Translations under genes and position numbers: made by a program
The notes under the pieces: model-generated
What the model was told of the DNA's origin: nothing
The model's database searches: none
What the model saw: the letters and a program-made list of their open reading frames with translations, nothing else
DNA from: Bruticola sp004554425
GTDB taxonomy: Bacteria > Vulcanimicrobiota > Xenobia > Xenobiales > Xenobiaceae
Assembly (NCBI GenBank): GCA_958366945.1
Contig: CATXCY010000008.1
Location: forward strand, 12,074-76,073
DNA length: 64,000 nt
Reading direction: 5' to 3'
Shown: positions 47,378 through 56,647 of the stretch, piece by piece
How the letters are laid out: each line of letters starts with the position of its first letter
Position numbering within the stretch: position 1 is the first letter of the stretch

Positions 47378-49399
47378 TTGCGCCTCGACTTTACATATGC
47401 TAACCTGCCAAACATGCGCAACAATTCGGTAAAATTTAAGCTTTTTCAAGCAGCGATTATTCTTTGGATACTTCTTTGGGCAGCGGGAAGCTTATATTGG
47501 AGCATCTTATCCTCGCCTTATTGCTTCGGTGAATCGAGCATTTTGAAGCTCTATGCCTATACCGCTTTTCTTCAAGGTAATTGTCATGAATTGTTACATG
47601 CTCCAGCACTTTTTACGGTAGCCAAGTCTTTTATCTCCTGGGGAGGTTGCACTCCCATAACCTTTGCTTTGTTGCAACTAACCGTCTTTTTGCTATATGC
47701 AAGCTTAACTGCTTATATAGCTTTTATTTTATATGGTCCCAAAGCAAGTTGGCTCAGCTTCTTACTTCTAAGTTTCAGCTTAGGAGCTCTCCAAGGCTTA
47801 CGTACTTTTTTGCTCGATTATCCTTTAGCTATTCCTCTGCTATTGCTTTACCTGGCCTATTTGAAAAGCGCCGATTTCAAAAAGCCAATTCCTTGCCTCT
47901 TTTTCAGCCTCTCTTTATGGCTCGGTGCGCAAACAAAATACAGTTTCCTACCTATTTGGGCTCTTCCACTTTGTCTGGCTTTGTTGGGACGCAGTTTTTA
48001 TCGCGCTATCACATCTGGAGCACAAACACCTGTCAAAAGTTTCAGCCAAGCTTGGTATACAGATCGCCGCCCCTGGTTAACTTGTCTTGGTAGCCAGATC
48101 ATTTTACTAATTTTTACCATTGCCGCCTGGCACAGTTCTACGCCTTTTCACAAACTTAGCGCTTGGAGCTTGACTTGTTGGCAAATTGGCCCATTAGCTG
48201 CCGCCCTATCAGCCGGAGCAGCTTTTTATTTTCTCGCCAAATCTGCGCTGCTACCAGCTTGGCAACGTCTTGCTCGCGGCTGGGCCACTTGTTGCCTAGG
48301 ACTCAGCTTGAGTGCCTGGAGTTACACAAGTAATTTGGAAGCTATTTTCAGCCACACGGCAGCCAATTTCACTCATAGCGGCCTAAGCGTATGGGCTTGG
48401 CTTAGCAATGTGCCAGCAGCTTGGCTGAGCTACTTAAGTGCTGTCTGCCAAGGCGATTTACTGCCATTTCCCTGGGCATTTTTAGCCTTAGGCGGCTTAT
48501 TATTCAGTTTAATAAGGCGACGCGGAAGACAAAGGAATATTTTTTGGGCGGCAGCTCTAGTCGGCCCAGCACTACTGATGCAAATTCTGCCTTGGGATCA
48601 CGCTTATCAGCGTTTTTTCGCTCCGTTACTGCCTTGGCTGTCCATTTTAGCTACTTACTGTTTAATAGAGTTAAGTCGCTTCCATAAGTTTGGTCTGGCT
48701 TTAAGCGCAATACTGATTTTATTAATGTGGATAGAGGCGGCGACTTTCAGTTTAGCTTGGGCTTTACCTACTTACTCAGCACATTTGCCTCAAATGAGTC
48801 CCAGTCATTTTCTAGGTGAAGGTCTTAGCTTAAACATTCCCCGTAGCCAGCGAACGCCCCTGAGCAATTTGCAAGAAAGTCTTCATCCACTTTGCCCTGC
48901 AACTGAAGGCAGTCCAATATCTTTAGCCATAGATCCCTTGAAGCCAACTTTCTTTACCATTGAACCATTGCAACAGCCTTGGTTTGCTGAGCTGACCCAA
49001 TTGTGCCTTCGTTTGTCTTCTCTTAATAGTGAGTTAAAACGGCCACTACCCTTAATTGTTTTGGCAGAATTAAATGGCTGCGAGTTAAAAGGAGAAAGCC
49101 TAGCCATGGAACTACGCCTTTGGTGTGCCGAGCGTAAGCTATCTCCTTATATGAAAATAGTAGGCATAAACAGACCAGAAGCTTATAACCAAGCCGTCTC
49201 GAAATGGCCAAATAACCTGACGGTATTAGTCAGCAACAGAAACGCTCCCAGCCTAAGGTTGCAAAATGACATACGCCCTTGGCTAGATAACCATAATCTA
49301 TTAAAGCGCAGCCAAGATGGCAGCAGCAGTTTTACCATACTGTATTACGCTTCTTCAAAAGCGCACCTATTTAGCCGAATTTTGCTCCCGCAGAGCTAA
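47378..49399 (+). CDS. GT-C-type membrane glycosyltransferase-like protein
   Basis: This ~673-residue protein has about 11-12 transmembrane helices in its first 450 residues and a soluble C-terminal part (about 470-673). The segment GLRTFLLDYPLAIPLLLLYL, with its Asp-Tyr-Pro after an early loop, fits GT39/ArnT-like enzymes that use lipid-linked sugars on the outer face of the inner membrane. The catalytic acid of the first loop may be the Glu in FGESSILKLY. The family is diverse and the substrate cannot be guessed. TTG 47378 and ATG 47414 are the start options; neither has a well-spaced ribosome site. Its last 33 bases overlap the converging gene at 49367. Confidence 0.6.
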   Translation: MRLDFTYANLPNMRNNSVKFKLFQAAIILWILLWAAGSLYWSILSSPYCFGESSILKLYAYTAFLQGNCHELLHAPALFTVAKSFISWGGCTPITFALLQLTVFLLYASLTAYIAFILYGPKASWLSFLLLSFSLGALQGLRTFLLDYPLAIPLLLLYLAYLKSADFKKPIPCLFFSLSLWLGAQTKYSFLPIWALPLCLALLGRSFYRAITSGAQTPVKSFSQAWYTDRRPWLTCLGSQIILLIFTIAAWHSSTPFHKLSAWSLTCWQIGPLAAALSAGAAFYFLAKSALLPAWQRLARGWATCCLGLSLSAWSYTSNLEAIFSHTAANFTHSGLSVWAWLSNVPAAWLSYLSAVCQGDLLPFPWAFLALGGLLFSLIRRRGRQRNIFWAAALVGPALLMQILPWDHAYQRFFAPLLPWLSILATYCLIELSRFHKFGLALSAILILLMWIEAATFSLAWALPTYSAHLPQMSPSHFLGEGLSLNIPRSQRTPLSNLQESLHPLCPATEGSPISLAIDPLKPTFFTIEPLQQPWFAELTQLCLRLSSLNSELKRPLPLIVLAELNGCELKGESLAMELRLWCAERKLSPYMKIVGINRPEAYNQAVSKWPNNLTVLVSNRNAPSLRLQNDIRPWLDNHNLLKRSQDGSSSFTILYYASSKAHLFSRILLPQS

Positions 49400-52279
49400 G
49401 AAAATTTCCAAATCTTCTTGCAATTCGTCGCGCAATATGCGTTCTTTGGCCAAATGTTCCAACAAGAACAAAGCAGCTTTGTTATCCGGAGGACTGTTAC
49501 GTACCACATCAGCAAGCGTATTGATAATGGCTCGATCCAATTCTATATTTAAGCCATTCATTTTTAAGTTCACACCGCTACTAACTTCCAAAACGCTGAG
49601 TAAAAACTTTTGGGCGCTCTCGCTTTGGGTTAAATCGCAACCTTCCAAATGTTTTTTATAATTAGCCATAAGGCGCAACGCTGCCCGATGGGCCAAAGTT
49701 AAAGTAAAATTCGAGCGATCGCGCAATAACAATTCGCTTAAAGCTCCCCAAATGGGATTGCTTCGATAAGCGTATAAATTGACGCCTTTTTCAACCCCTT
49801 CGAACCAATCTTCCAAGAAAGAGAAAAGGCGGAACACTAACATTTGGTGCAAATGTTCATCGGCATCAGGATGGCAAGCAGCCGCTCCAATAATAGAAAG
49901 TGCCAAAGTTCTATCAGCATGATCCCAAGCTTGTGGTACTTGTACTCCGTCTCCCTCAGCTGAGCCGCTCAGTACTTGCTTCATAACATCGTTAAGATTG
50001 GGTTCTTGGCTTTTGCTCAAAACGGTGCGACAAAGCAAAGCCACAAAGGCTTCCGGCTCAGTCAGCATAGGGCCGTCTTTAAGCATATCTAAAAGTTCTT
50101 GCAAACAACAATGTAAAAGATGACGATCAGGATCCTCCGCACTGAACACCTGAGCTAAGATATGCTCAATTTGAGCTCTTACTTGTAAGCCTGCTACTCT
50201 ATAAATGCTGAAAATGGCTTCAATTTTGGGTGCCGAATTTTCATTAAGCCTTTCACTAAGCCGCTCAACTATACGAATGCGCAAAGTATCACTTATGGCT
50301 GGTACCGATCCCAAATAGCCCAAACTTTGCCAAACAGCCGAAACTATATGGCGCTTTTTATTTTCATCTTGCGGCTCAACTTCTTTCAGGCTAGGAAACT
50401 CAAAGACTTTGGCAACCATATCTTCTATTTCTGGCTTGCAATTGAGTTTTTGTATTTCCGGACAGTGGAGCAATAAAGCAAATGTACCAGCTTTTAAGGC
50501 TTCACCACCAGATTCCAAAGCGGCGTCTTCGCTGACCACTTTAAAACTAAATTCCAAAGCTGGCTGTCCACAAGAAGCCAGTAGCGACAAAACGGTCAAA
50601 TTATCTGGTTCATCCAAAGAACAAGCTTCACTAAATATAAATGAATAAGCAAAGCGCCACTTACTATCTAAATTTTGCAAAGCTTCCCTAACTTTAGGCA
50701 AATCTAATTGTTTTGTGCGCACCAAAGCTAGAGTGGAAGCTCTGTCTTGAGCCAGCAAACGGCCAATTACATAATGAGAGAAGACTTCTTCCATGTGAGC
50801 AGAATTTAAAACCTCTCCACGAACACAAGCTCCAGCCCACTTGTGAAATTCGGACAGCAAAATTTCCATATCTTGCTCGTGCTTAGCCCCAAAATCTTTA
50901 TGGCAGCAACCACATGTTCCATCTTCTTCATGCTTGTGTTCAGAACACTCGGAAGCTTTGCTTGTACTTTCTTGCTCGGAGCGACGGAAATCAGCCCACA
51001 AATTAACTACAAAAATACGCCTATTTTCATCTAAGTTAGATAAAAAATGCTCTGAGCTAAGGTCTTCTAAGACGGCCGTGCCTAAGTTCTTAAATGTAGC
51101 CCGCAAGCGACGGCTCAAGCCAGCTTCATTACCATACTCATTAAATAGTTGCAACAAACGATCTTTCAAATAATGGTAAGCTTCATCACTTTTAGGCAAA
51201 CGCGATAAAATGTTGCTCAAGAAAGCTACGCTGCCTGGCATATTGGTCACTTTAAGGCGTTTAAGTAAATAATCTCCCAAATGGGGAAAATGAGGAGCCA
51301 AATCAAAAATAAAAGCAGACAGAGCAAAGCGATCAGCCAATTCAAAAGTATCCAGTTGATCCAAAAGTGCGTCCAAGAACTCTGTAAGTTCCCCAAACTC
51401 CTCTGGTTGAGCCTTTGCAGTGTGACAACTTCCAGCGCATTGAGCGATCAAAGGGGCTAAATGAGGTAAGCTAGGCAATAATTGAGTTTTAAATTCTTTT
51501 TCTTTGACAAAAGGCAAAAGAGCCGAAAGTAAAACAGTACCCAACAGTTCTCTGAATTTGCCTTGCTCTGGTTGATTAAAATAGAAAAGAGCATCCTTAA
51601 ATTTTTTTAAGTCTAAGCTTAACAAACTGAGCAAAGCGCGTCCTAAATTGCTGTCTAAATTATCACGAACTTGCTTGGCAACTTCAGAAGAAAGCTCCGC
51701 TTTGCCCCTTTTTAAAGCTGTAACCAATAAGCCAGTCGGATCTTGTTGACATGCTAATGACGCTCTAAATAAGTAGCGAAAAGCTTCTATTAAATCAGAA
51801 GTATTTTCACTATCCAATAAGGTCAGCGAGGCTTCTTCCAAACGGTTACGATCCCAAAGTACACCTTTTATAGCTGAAACATTGGCTTGTCCAAGCACTT
51901 GCGGAGCCACCATTCCTGTGGTAGCTAAGGCTGTACTTTCCGAAGTAGGAACGGCGCTCCAAGCCTCATCTTCAGTACGTATGTATAAGGCGCCACCATG
52001 CGCTTGAGCCTTGGCTCCTATGCTTTTTAATATAGTGTTGGCCCCTTCTTCGTTGTCATTAGCCAACTCATTCCAGCGTTTGTCACGCAAACAATCGGCG
52101 AAATCAGCAGACTCGGCAGCTTCTTCTAAAAAAGCTAAAGAAAAAAGAATCTGTTTGCGCCCCAAAGCGCAAATTCTGGCTCCTAAACGATGGTTTAGGT
52201 TAATGTTATCGCTGCGCAAAGCTTGCAAAGCATCAGCTGCGGACTCGTACAAATTGGGATTAAAAAAATCTTGGCTCAT
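49367..52279 (-). CDS. Large helical protein of unknown function with a Cys/His-rich insert
   Basis: This 970-residue cytosolic protein has no signal peptide or membrane segment and is almost wholly helical, with helix pairs reminiscent of HEAT or ARM solenoids (for example FADCLRDKRWNEL, SVAFLSNILSRLPK, QELLDMLKDGPML). I do not recognise a domain. At about residues 443-470 a short insert holds CSEHKHEEDGTCGCCHKD, a likely metal-binding site. An NPNLYESAADALQALRSDN segment opens the protein. The ATG is preceded by GAGGGG. It might be a scaffold or a large adaptor. It converges with the glycosyltransferase gene and overlaps its end by 33 bases. Confidence 0.6.
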   Translation of the reverse strand: MSQDFFNPNLYESAADALQALRSDNINLNHRLGARICALGRKQILFSLAFLEEAAESADFADCLRDKRWNELANDNEEGANTILKSIGAKAQAHGGALYIRTEDEAWSAVPTSESTALATTGMVAPQVLGQANVSAIKGVLWDRNRLEEASLTLLDSENTSDLIEAFRYLFRASLACQQDPTGLLVTALKRGKAELSSEVAKQVRDNLDSNLGRALLSLLSLDLKKFKDALFYFNQPEQGKFRELLGTVLLSALLPFVKEKEFKTQLLPSLPHLAPLIAQCAGSCHTAKAQPEEFGELTEFLDALLDQLDTFELADRFALSAFIFDLAPHFPHLGDYLLKRLKVTNMPGSVAFLSNILSRLPKSDEAYHYLKDRLLQLFNEYGNEAGLSRRLRATFKNLGTAVLEDLSSEHFLSNLDENRRIFVVNLWADFRRSEQESTSKASECSEHKHEEDGTCGCCHKDFGAKHEQDMEILLSEFHKWAGACVRGEVLNSAHMEEVFSHYVIGRLLAQDRASTLALVRTKQLDLPKVREALQNLDSKWRFAYSFIFSEACSLDEPDNLTVLSLLASCGQPALEFSFKVVSEDAALESGGEALKAGTFALLLHCPEIQKLNCKPEIEDMVAKVFEFPSLKEVEPQDENKKRHIVSAVWQSLGYLGSVPAISDTLRIRIVERLSERLNENSAPKIEAIFSIYRVAGLQVRAQIEHILAQVFSAEDPDRHLLHCCLQELLDMLKDGPMLTEPEAFVALLCRTVLSKSQEPNLNDVMKQVLSGSAEGDGVQVPQAWDHADRTLALSIIGAAACHPDADEHLHQMLVFRLFSFLEDWFEGVEKGVNLYAYRSNPIWGALSELLLRDRSNFTLTLAHRAALRLMANYKKHLEGCDLTQSESAQKFLLSVLEVSSGVNLKMNGLNIELDRAIINTLADVVRNSPPDNKAALFLLEHLAKERILRDELQEDLEIFLALREQNSAK

Positions 52280-52340
52280 GACCGCCCCTCTTTCCGCCCT
52301 TAGAGCAGCACTTCCTACTTGAGGACGTTTTTAGAAGAAA

Positions 52341-52370
52341 TTGACTTTTTTTTATAATTTTTACTATTAA
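52341..52370 (+). promoter_or_regulatory. Candidate promoter of the TM2 gene
   Basis: TTGACT at 52341-52346 and TATTAA at 52365-52370 are 18 bases apart in an AT-rich tract that also holds a TATAAT (52353-52358). About 100 bases separate it from the TM2 start codon. Confidence 0.4.
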
Positions 52371-52475
52371 GTGATAAAAAAATAAATGGTTAAATAACAT
52401 TTATGAAGAAGATGTAAAATGTTGTTGCGTTATAGCAGCATCAGCTCAACTACTTCAAAAAAAGGAGCATCAGCC

Positions 52476-52682
52476 ATGAAAGTAAACAAAGTAATATATC
52501 TGTTGATAACATTCTTCTTAGGGGGCATAGGTATTCACAAATTTTACATCAAAAAGAATACAGCTGGTATACTCTACTTTCTTTTCTGCTGGACTGGTAT
52601 TCCGGCCTTGTTAGCTATTTACGATCTTGTCGTCGCCTTTTTGAAAAAGGAAGATGCCGACGGCAACATTACTTTTGAATAG
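52476..52682 (+). CDS. TM2 domain protein
   Basis: This 68-residue membrane protein consists of a single TM2 domain: a first helix with FFLGGIGIHKFYIKKNTAGI (the family LGGxGxHxFY pattern) and a second, WTGIPALLAIYDLVVAF, with the conserved Asp. The short charged tail (KKEDADGNITFE) is probably cytosolic. TM2 proteins occur in many bacteria without a known general function. ATG 52476 has AAAGGAG eight bases upstream; a longer reading from 52419 is unlikely. Stands alone between a minus-strand gene and the ArgRS-like gene. Confidence 0.9.
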   Translation: MKVNKVIYLLITFFLGGIGIHKFYIKKNTAGILYFLFCWTGIPALLAIYDLVVAFLKKEDADGNITFE

Positions 52683-52733
52683 TTCTCTATCCGACGCCTT
52701 CAGCCCCTCAGCTGCAACTGTCGGTTTTATATC

Positions 52734-53612
52734 ATGACCGCGATTTGCTCTAGTTTGAGCGAACTAAATTTTTTTACCTGGCGTTCAGCTCTATGTGCGG
52801 CTTTGCAAAGCTCAGCTTGGGCAGCATATTTAGCTGACTGTTCGCTTGAGATTAGCCCCTGTTTTTCGGCGCTCTCTTTCCAAGACGGTTTTTCCAACCG
52901 CTGGTTTAAGGGCGCTTTTCTTTTGCCTATAGCATCTTGGGTTCAAGGTACAAAGGCTGATTTGGCTCACCTGATCAAAGCGATAAATATACAAGCGCCT
53001 CCCTTAATCCATAAAAATCAGCCTTTAGATGCATATATACAAATAGAAGCGCCCAACCGACATTTCTTAACTTTCACTTTAAGTACCTTAGCCTGGGCCA
53101 AGTTGTCCCTACATACATTGTCAACGTCGATTCTGCCGACAGCTGCCACCTGCGCGGCGCCAAGCTTGCGTTTAATTGCCCCAAATTTCTTTATTTCCCC
53201 AGCTTGGCGCCGCGCCGAGTACCGCTTAGCTTGGCTTAATAAAGCTGACAGCCATATCCATGCGACACAGTCGCTTTGGCTTCTCCAAGCAATTCAGCTA
53301 TATGAACAACCGCAATTGCGCCAGTTGCTGGCTCAAACCGAAAGCCTCTGTTTTTATTATGTTCATTTAACAAACAGTAAAAGTTCTACGCAACTTCCCA
53401 TAACAATTAAACGTTTAGAAGGACAGCTTAACAACTTGCTCAAAGATTTTCACGATTTTTACCGAAACGCTAAAATCTTAAGCGGAGACTTGGCTAAGCA
53501 AAAGGCTCTGCTGAACTTGGCGCTAGCTGTCGGCTATGCGCTGAATTTATACAACTTGAGGCTAACAGATTATGGCTCATACCCCGGATCTTTTGGCAAG
53601 ATTTACTCTTAG
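52734..53612 (+). CDS. ArgRS-derived protein without the catalytic domain (DALR domain protein)
   Basis: This 292-residue protein looks like arginyl-tRNA synthetase with its Rossmann core removed. Residues ~70-125 (IQAPPLIHKNQPLDAYIQIE then FLTFTLSTLAWAKL) recall the ArgRS N-terminal tRNA-binding domain, and residues ~225-290 (RLEGQLNNLLKDFHDFYRNA then LLNLALAVGYALNLYNLRL) match the DALR anticodon-binding helices. There is no HIGH or KMSKS motif. It may bind tRNA in a regulatory or editing role (inference). The ATG at 52734 follows TM2 by 51 bases with no clear ribosome site. Its end overlaps the hexokinase start by 41 bases, suggesting coupled translation. Similar stand-alone proteins exist in some Actinobacteria. 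Confidence 0.5.
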   Translation: MTAICSSLSELNFFTWRSALCAALQSSAWAAYLADCSLEISPCFSALSFQDGFSNRWFKGAFLLPIASWVQGTKADLAHLIKAINIQAPPLIHKNQPLDAYIQIEAPNRHFLTFTLSTLAWAKLSLHTLSTSILPTAATCAAPSLRLIAPNFFISPAWRRAEYRLAWLNKADSHIHATQSLWLLQAIQLYEQPQLRQLLAQTESLCFYYVHLTNSKSSTQLPITIKRLEGQLNNLLKDFHDFYRNAKILSGDLAKQKALLNLALAVGYALNLYNLRLTDYGSYPGSFGKIYS

Positions 53613-54765
53613 CCGGGAACAACTCGAAGAGACTGCCACTATACTCAGTGAACGTATCAAACAAGGTTTGGTCAGAGACGGCCAAGAGATAAAAGCTATC
53701 CCCGCTTACTTAGCTCCTCCTCCTCAAGGTATCAGCGGAACCGTATTGGTAGTTGATACCGGAGGTACCAACATCAGAGCGGCTATCATCAAACTAAACC
53801 CGGATGGTACCCATAAGCTTGAAGCCGGCCCAGTCCATGCTACCATTCCAGCCGGACGTCACGGCGAATTTATTTCCGCAGAAGAATTTTTTGATTTGCA
53901 AGCTTCTTTGGCCATGCAACTTAACCCGGAAGCCAACTTGCCCATAGGCTATTGTTTTTCTTATCCAGCTCAATCAACTCCAGAAGCAGATGCAAAGTTG
54001 CTGCAGTGGACTAAAGACGTTCATATTCAGGGCGTAGAAGGCCATTTAGTCGGCAAAATGTTGCTCGAAGCTCTACAGCGTCAAGGTTACAAAACCGATT
54101 CCATTACGGTTTTAAATGATACTGTGGCTACTCTTTTGGCCGGAGCCGGAGCCAATGCCCATAACTTTGAGCACTATATAGGCCTTATCGCCGGAACAGG
54201 CACCAACATGGCAGCTTTTGTTGCCGTAAAAGATGATAATAAACTGAGTAAGCTCGATTGGAAACAGGATAGTATGGCCGTCAATTTAGAATCAGGCAAC
54301 TTCTATCCACTCTATCTCAATCAGTTTGATGACAAATTAGACCAAAGTTTAGACAATCCGGGCCAACATCGCTACGAAAAAGCTGTCGCGGGCTACTATT
54401 TGCCTTTCCTCTACACACAAGCCAATGGCGAAAGTGACTCCTTTGACCCATACAAAGGCACTGGACAATTAGTAGAGTTGCGAGATCGTCAGCATGACGA
54501 TTTGGCAGAAGCAATTTTAAATCGTTCTGCAGACTTAATCGCTGCTGGTTTAGCTGGCTTAATTCGTGTTTTAGGTAATAAGGGACGGGTTTGCATTACT
54601 GCCGAAGGTAGCCGCTACTGGGCCGATCCAGCCTTAGCGCCTCGCGTAGCCAAACTTTTACCTTCTTTGATTCCTGCCGATATGACTTTTTCTATTATCA
54701 AAGTAGAAGATGCCAATCTCATAGGCTGCGCTTATGCCGCTTTGAGTAACGCCAGGTATTTATAG
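53572..54765 (+). CDS. Hexokinase, eukaryotic-type family
   Basis: This 397-residue cytosolic enzyme phosphorylates glucose (and perhaps other hexoses) with ATP. It belongs to the eukaryotic-type hexokinase family rather than ROK or GlkA: phosphate-1 loop LVVDTGGTNIRAAII, sugar-binding YCFSYPAQSTPEADAKLLQW followed by TKDVHIQGVEGHLVGKML, catalytic Asp in VLNDTVATLLAG, phosphate-2 GLIAGTGTNMAAF, NLESGNF and NPGQHRYEKAVAGYYL. All active-site residues are present. GAGG lies ten bases before the ATG, inside the preceding gene. A terminator follows. With malQ and the tandem phosphofructokinase it gives a path from maltodextrin into glycolysis. Confidence 0.93.
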   Translation: MAHTPDLLARFTLSREQLEETATILSERIKQGLVRDGQEIKAIPAYLAPPPQGISGTVLVVDTGGTNIRAAIIKLNPDGTHKLEAGPVHATIPAGRHGEFISAEEFFDLQASLAMQLNPEANLPIGYCFSYPAQSTPEADAKLLQWTKDVHIQGVEGHLVGKMLLEALQRQGYKTDSITVLNDTVATLLAGAGANAHNFEHYIGLIAGTGTNMAAFVAVKDDNKLSKLDWKQDSMAVNLESGNFYPLYLNQFDDKLDQSLDNPGQHRYEKAVAGYYLPFLYTQANGESDSFDPYKGTGQLVELRDRQHDDLAEAILNRSADLIAAGLAGLIRVLGNKGRVCITAEGSRYWADPALAPRVAKLLPSLIPADMTFSIIKVEDANLIGCAYAALSNARYL

Positions 54766-54777
54766 TTTTAGGATCCT

Positions 54778-54846
54778 AGGTCGTCTTCAGTTGCGGATAA
54801 TATCTTTTTCTGGCCACTGAAGTCGACCTCTTTTTATACTTTTTTA
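54778..54846 (+). terminator. Terminator after hexokinase, close upstream of pncB
   Basis: AGGTCG-T-CTTCAGT (54778-54791) pairs with ACTGAAG-T-CGACCT (54826-54839) with one T-T mismatch, followed by CTTTTTATACTTTTTT. It ends only 33 bases before the pncB start, so pncB must use a promoter inside this region or read-through. Confidence 0.85.
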
Positions 54847-54878
54847 CATCCATCATTGATAAAGGATTTTACCGACAA

Positions 54879-56432
54879 ATGGACACTTCTCAATTTAAGC
54901 TCATGGAAGGCATCCTTTTTACCGACATGTATCAGCTGACTATGGCTCAGCTTTACTTTAAATCCGGTATCCATGAACAAAAAGCCCACTTCGATCACTT
55001 TTTCCGCAATTATCCCAATTACGGAGAACACCAAGCCGGATATTGCATCAATGCTGGTTTGGAGTGGTTGCTAGACTGGATGGACAGCGTCCGCTTCGAC
55101 GACGAAGCTTTGGGCTACCTTGCCAGAGAGAAAGACAGTTTTGGCAAACCAGTTTTTGAAAAAGACTTCTTGGAATGGTTGCGTGAAGAAGGCAATTTCA
55201 AAAAATTAACCATAAAATCGGTGGCCGAAGGACGCGTAGTCCATCCCAATGTGCCTCTAACCATGGTAGAAGGCCCTTTAGCAATGGGCCAAATTTTGGA
55301 AACGGCCTTGCTAAATTGTATCAACTTCCAGACCCTTATTGCCACCAAAGCTTCACGCATACGCCATAGTTGCGGCAGCCAATTGGTAATGGAATTTGGC
55401 TTGCGTCGCGCTCACGGTTTGGGAGGCAACCAAGGAGCCAGAGCAGCTCTAATTGGCGGCTGTGACTATACTTCCAATGTAGGCTTATCCTGCGCTATGG
55501 GTCTGCCTCCCAAAGGAACTCACTCCCACGCTATGGTCCAAACTTGGATGGCCTTAGGTAAATCAGAGTTAGACGCTTTCCAAGCTTACGCCGATCTTTA
55601 TCCAGACAATTGCTTGCTTCTTATCGACACTATAGACACCCTAAATAGCGGTTTACCGCACGCCATTACCGTATTTGAAAAACTGCGCCATAAAGGTTAT
55701 AAGCCGATAGGTGTACGCTTAGATTCCGGCGACTTGGCTTACCTGTCTATGCAAGTTTCCAAAGTATTGGACGAAGCCGGCTTCCCCGACGCTTGCATCG
55801 TCCTTTCTAACGATTTGGACGAGATGACCATTTTACAAATTCACGCTCAGATTAGAGACGAAGCTAGTCGCAACGGAGTCAATGCCGACCGAGTCATAAA
55901 ACGTCTTTCTTACGGTGTAGGTACACGCCTAATAACCTCTTCTGGTCAATCTTCTTTAGGCGGCGTGTATAAATTAGTGGCTTTAGAAGTAAATGGCCAG
56001 TGGGTGCCAGCCATGAAATTATCCAATTCCATTTCCAAACTTATCAACCCAGGCCACAAAACAGCTTGGCGCATTTATGATAAGCGCAACCGTGCTACTG
56101 CCGATTTAATTGGCTTTGCTGACGAGCGTCCCGATCTGGAAGAGCGTATCATTTTACATCATCCCAGCGAGAAGAGTATGTTCCGCACCATTAAACGCGA
56201 AGATATTAGTCGTATGGAGCCTATGTTGGAGACGGTTTGGACAAACGGTCAGCGCACTCGCCCGGCTCCAAGTTTGGAAGAGCTGCGTCAAAATAGACTC
56301 AACGACTTAAATGCTCTGGATACCGGCGTATTGCGCATGCGCAATCCACACATTTATCATATTTCCTTAACGACAAAATTGCTTGAAGCTAAAATTGAGC
56401 TTATACACAAATTCCGCAATTTGAATGACTAA
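54879..56432 (+). CDS. pncB: Nicotinate phosphoribosyltransferase
   Basis: This 517-residue cytosolic enzyme makes nicotinate mononucleotide from nicotinate and PRPP in NAD salvage. Motifs: ILFTDMYQLTMAQLYFKSG, then HFDHFFRNYPNYGEHQAGY (written in two parts), EFGLRRAHGLGGNQGARAA, DYTSNVGLSCAMGLPPKGTH and GVRLDSGDLAYLS. The His that becomes phosphorylated is expected in GTHSHAMVQ. Length is that of the long family form. AAAGGA lies 13 bases before the ATG. Its product feeds nadE (9211) and is also the nicotinate nucleotide used by cobT (43618). Confidence 0.95.
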   Translation: MDTSQFKLMEGILFTDMYQLTMAQLYFKSGIHEQKAHFDHFFRNYPNYGEHQAGYCINAGLEWLLDWMDSVRFDDEALGYLAREKDSFGKPVFEKDFLEWLREEGNFKKLTIKSVAEGRVVHPNVPLTMVEGPLAMGQILETALLNCINFQTLIATKASRIRHSCGSQLVMEFGLRRAHGLGGNQGARAALIGGCDYTSNVGLSCAMGLPPKGTHSHAMVQTWMALGKSELDAFQAYADLYPDNCLLLIDTIDTLNSGLPHAITVFEKLRHKGYKPIGVRLDSGDLAYLSMQVSKVLDEAGFPDACIVLSNDLDEMTILQIHAQIRDEASRNGVNADRVIKRLSYGVGTRLITSSGQSSLGGVYKLVALEVNGQWVPAMKLSNSISKLINPGHKTAWRIYDKRNRATADLIGFADERPDLEERIILHHPSEKSMFRTIKREDISRMEPMLETVWTNGQRTRPAPSLEELRQNRLNDLNALDTGVLRMRNPHIYHISLTTKLLEAKIELIHKFRNLND

Positions 56433-56528
56433 AATTCAAGCAATTTTTCATAGCGAAGAGCATATATCAACTCAGGCGATCACTCTTCGCTTTGTAGCCG
56501 TTAGTTGTTAGGAAATATATACGGGCAA

Positions 56529-56575
56529 AAAAATAAACTCGACAGCTTTCTATCAAGCAGCCGAGTTTATTTTTT
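56529..56575. terminator. Bidirectional terminator between pncB and the phosphofructokinase gene
   Basis: AAAAATAAACTCG (56529-56541) pairs perfectly with CGAGTTTATTTTT (56562-56574), with a short inner GCT/AGC helix. A and T runs allow use from both sides by the convergent genes. Confidence 0.88.
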
Positions 56576-56647
56576 ATAGGCAACAGACTGGAATAAAAAA
56601 TTCTAGGAAAAAGATCCTCCGCCTGAAAAAGTGGTGATTTTCCTCAA

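Noticed and set aside
54821..54833. GGCCACTG, a B12-box-like string
   Set aside because: It is one arm of the terminator after hexokinase, with no other riboswitch elements.
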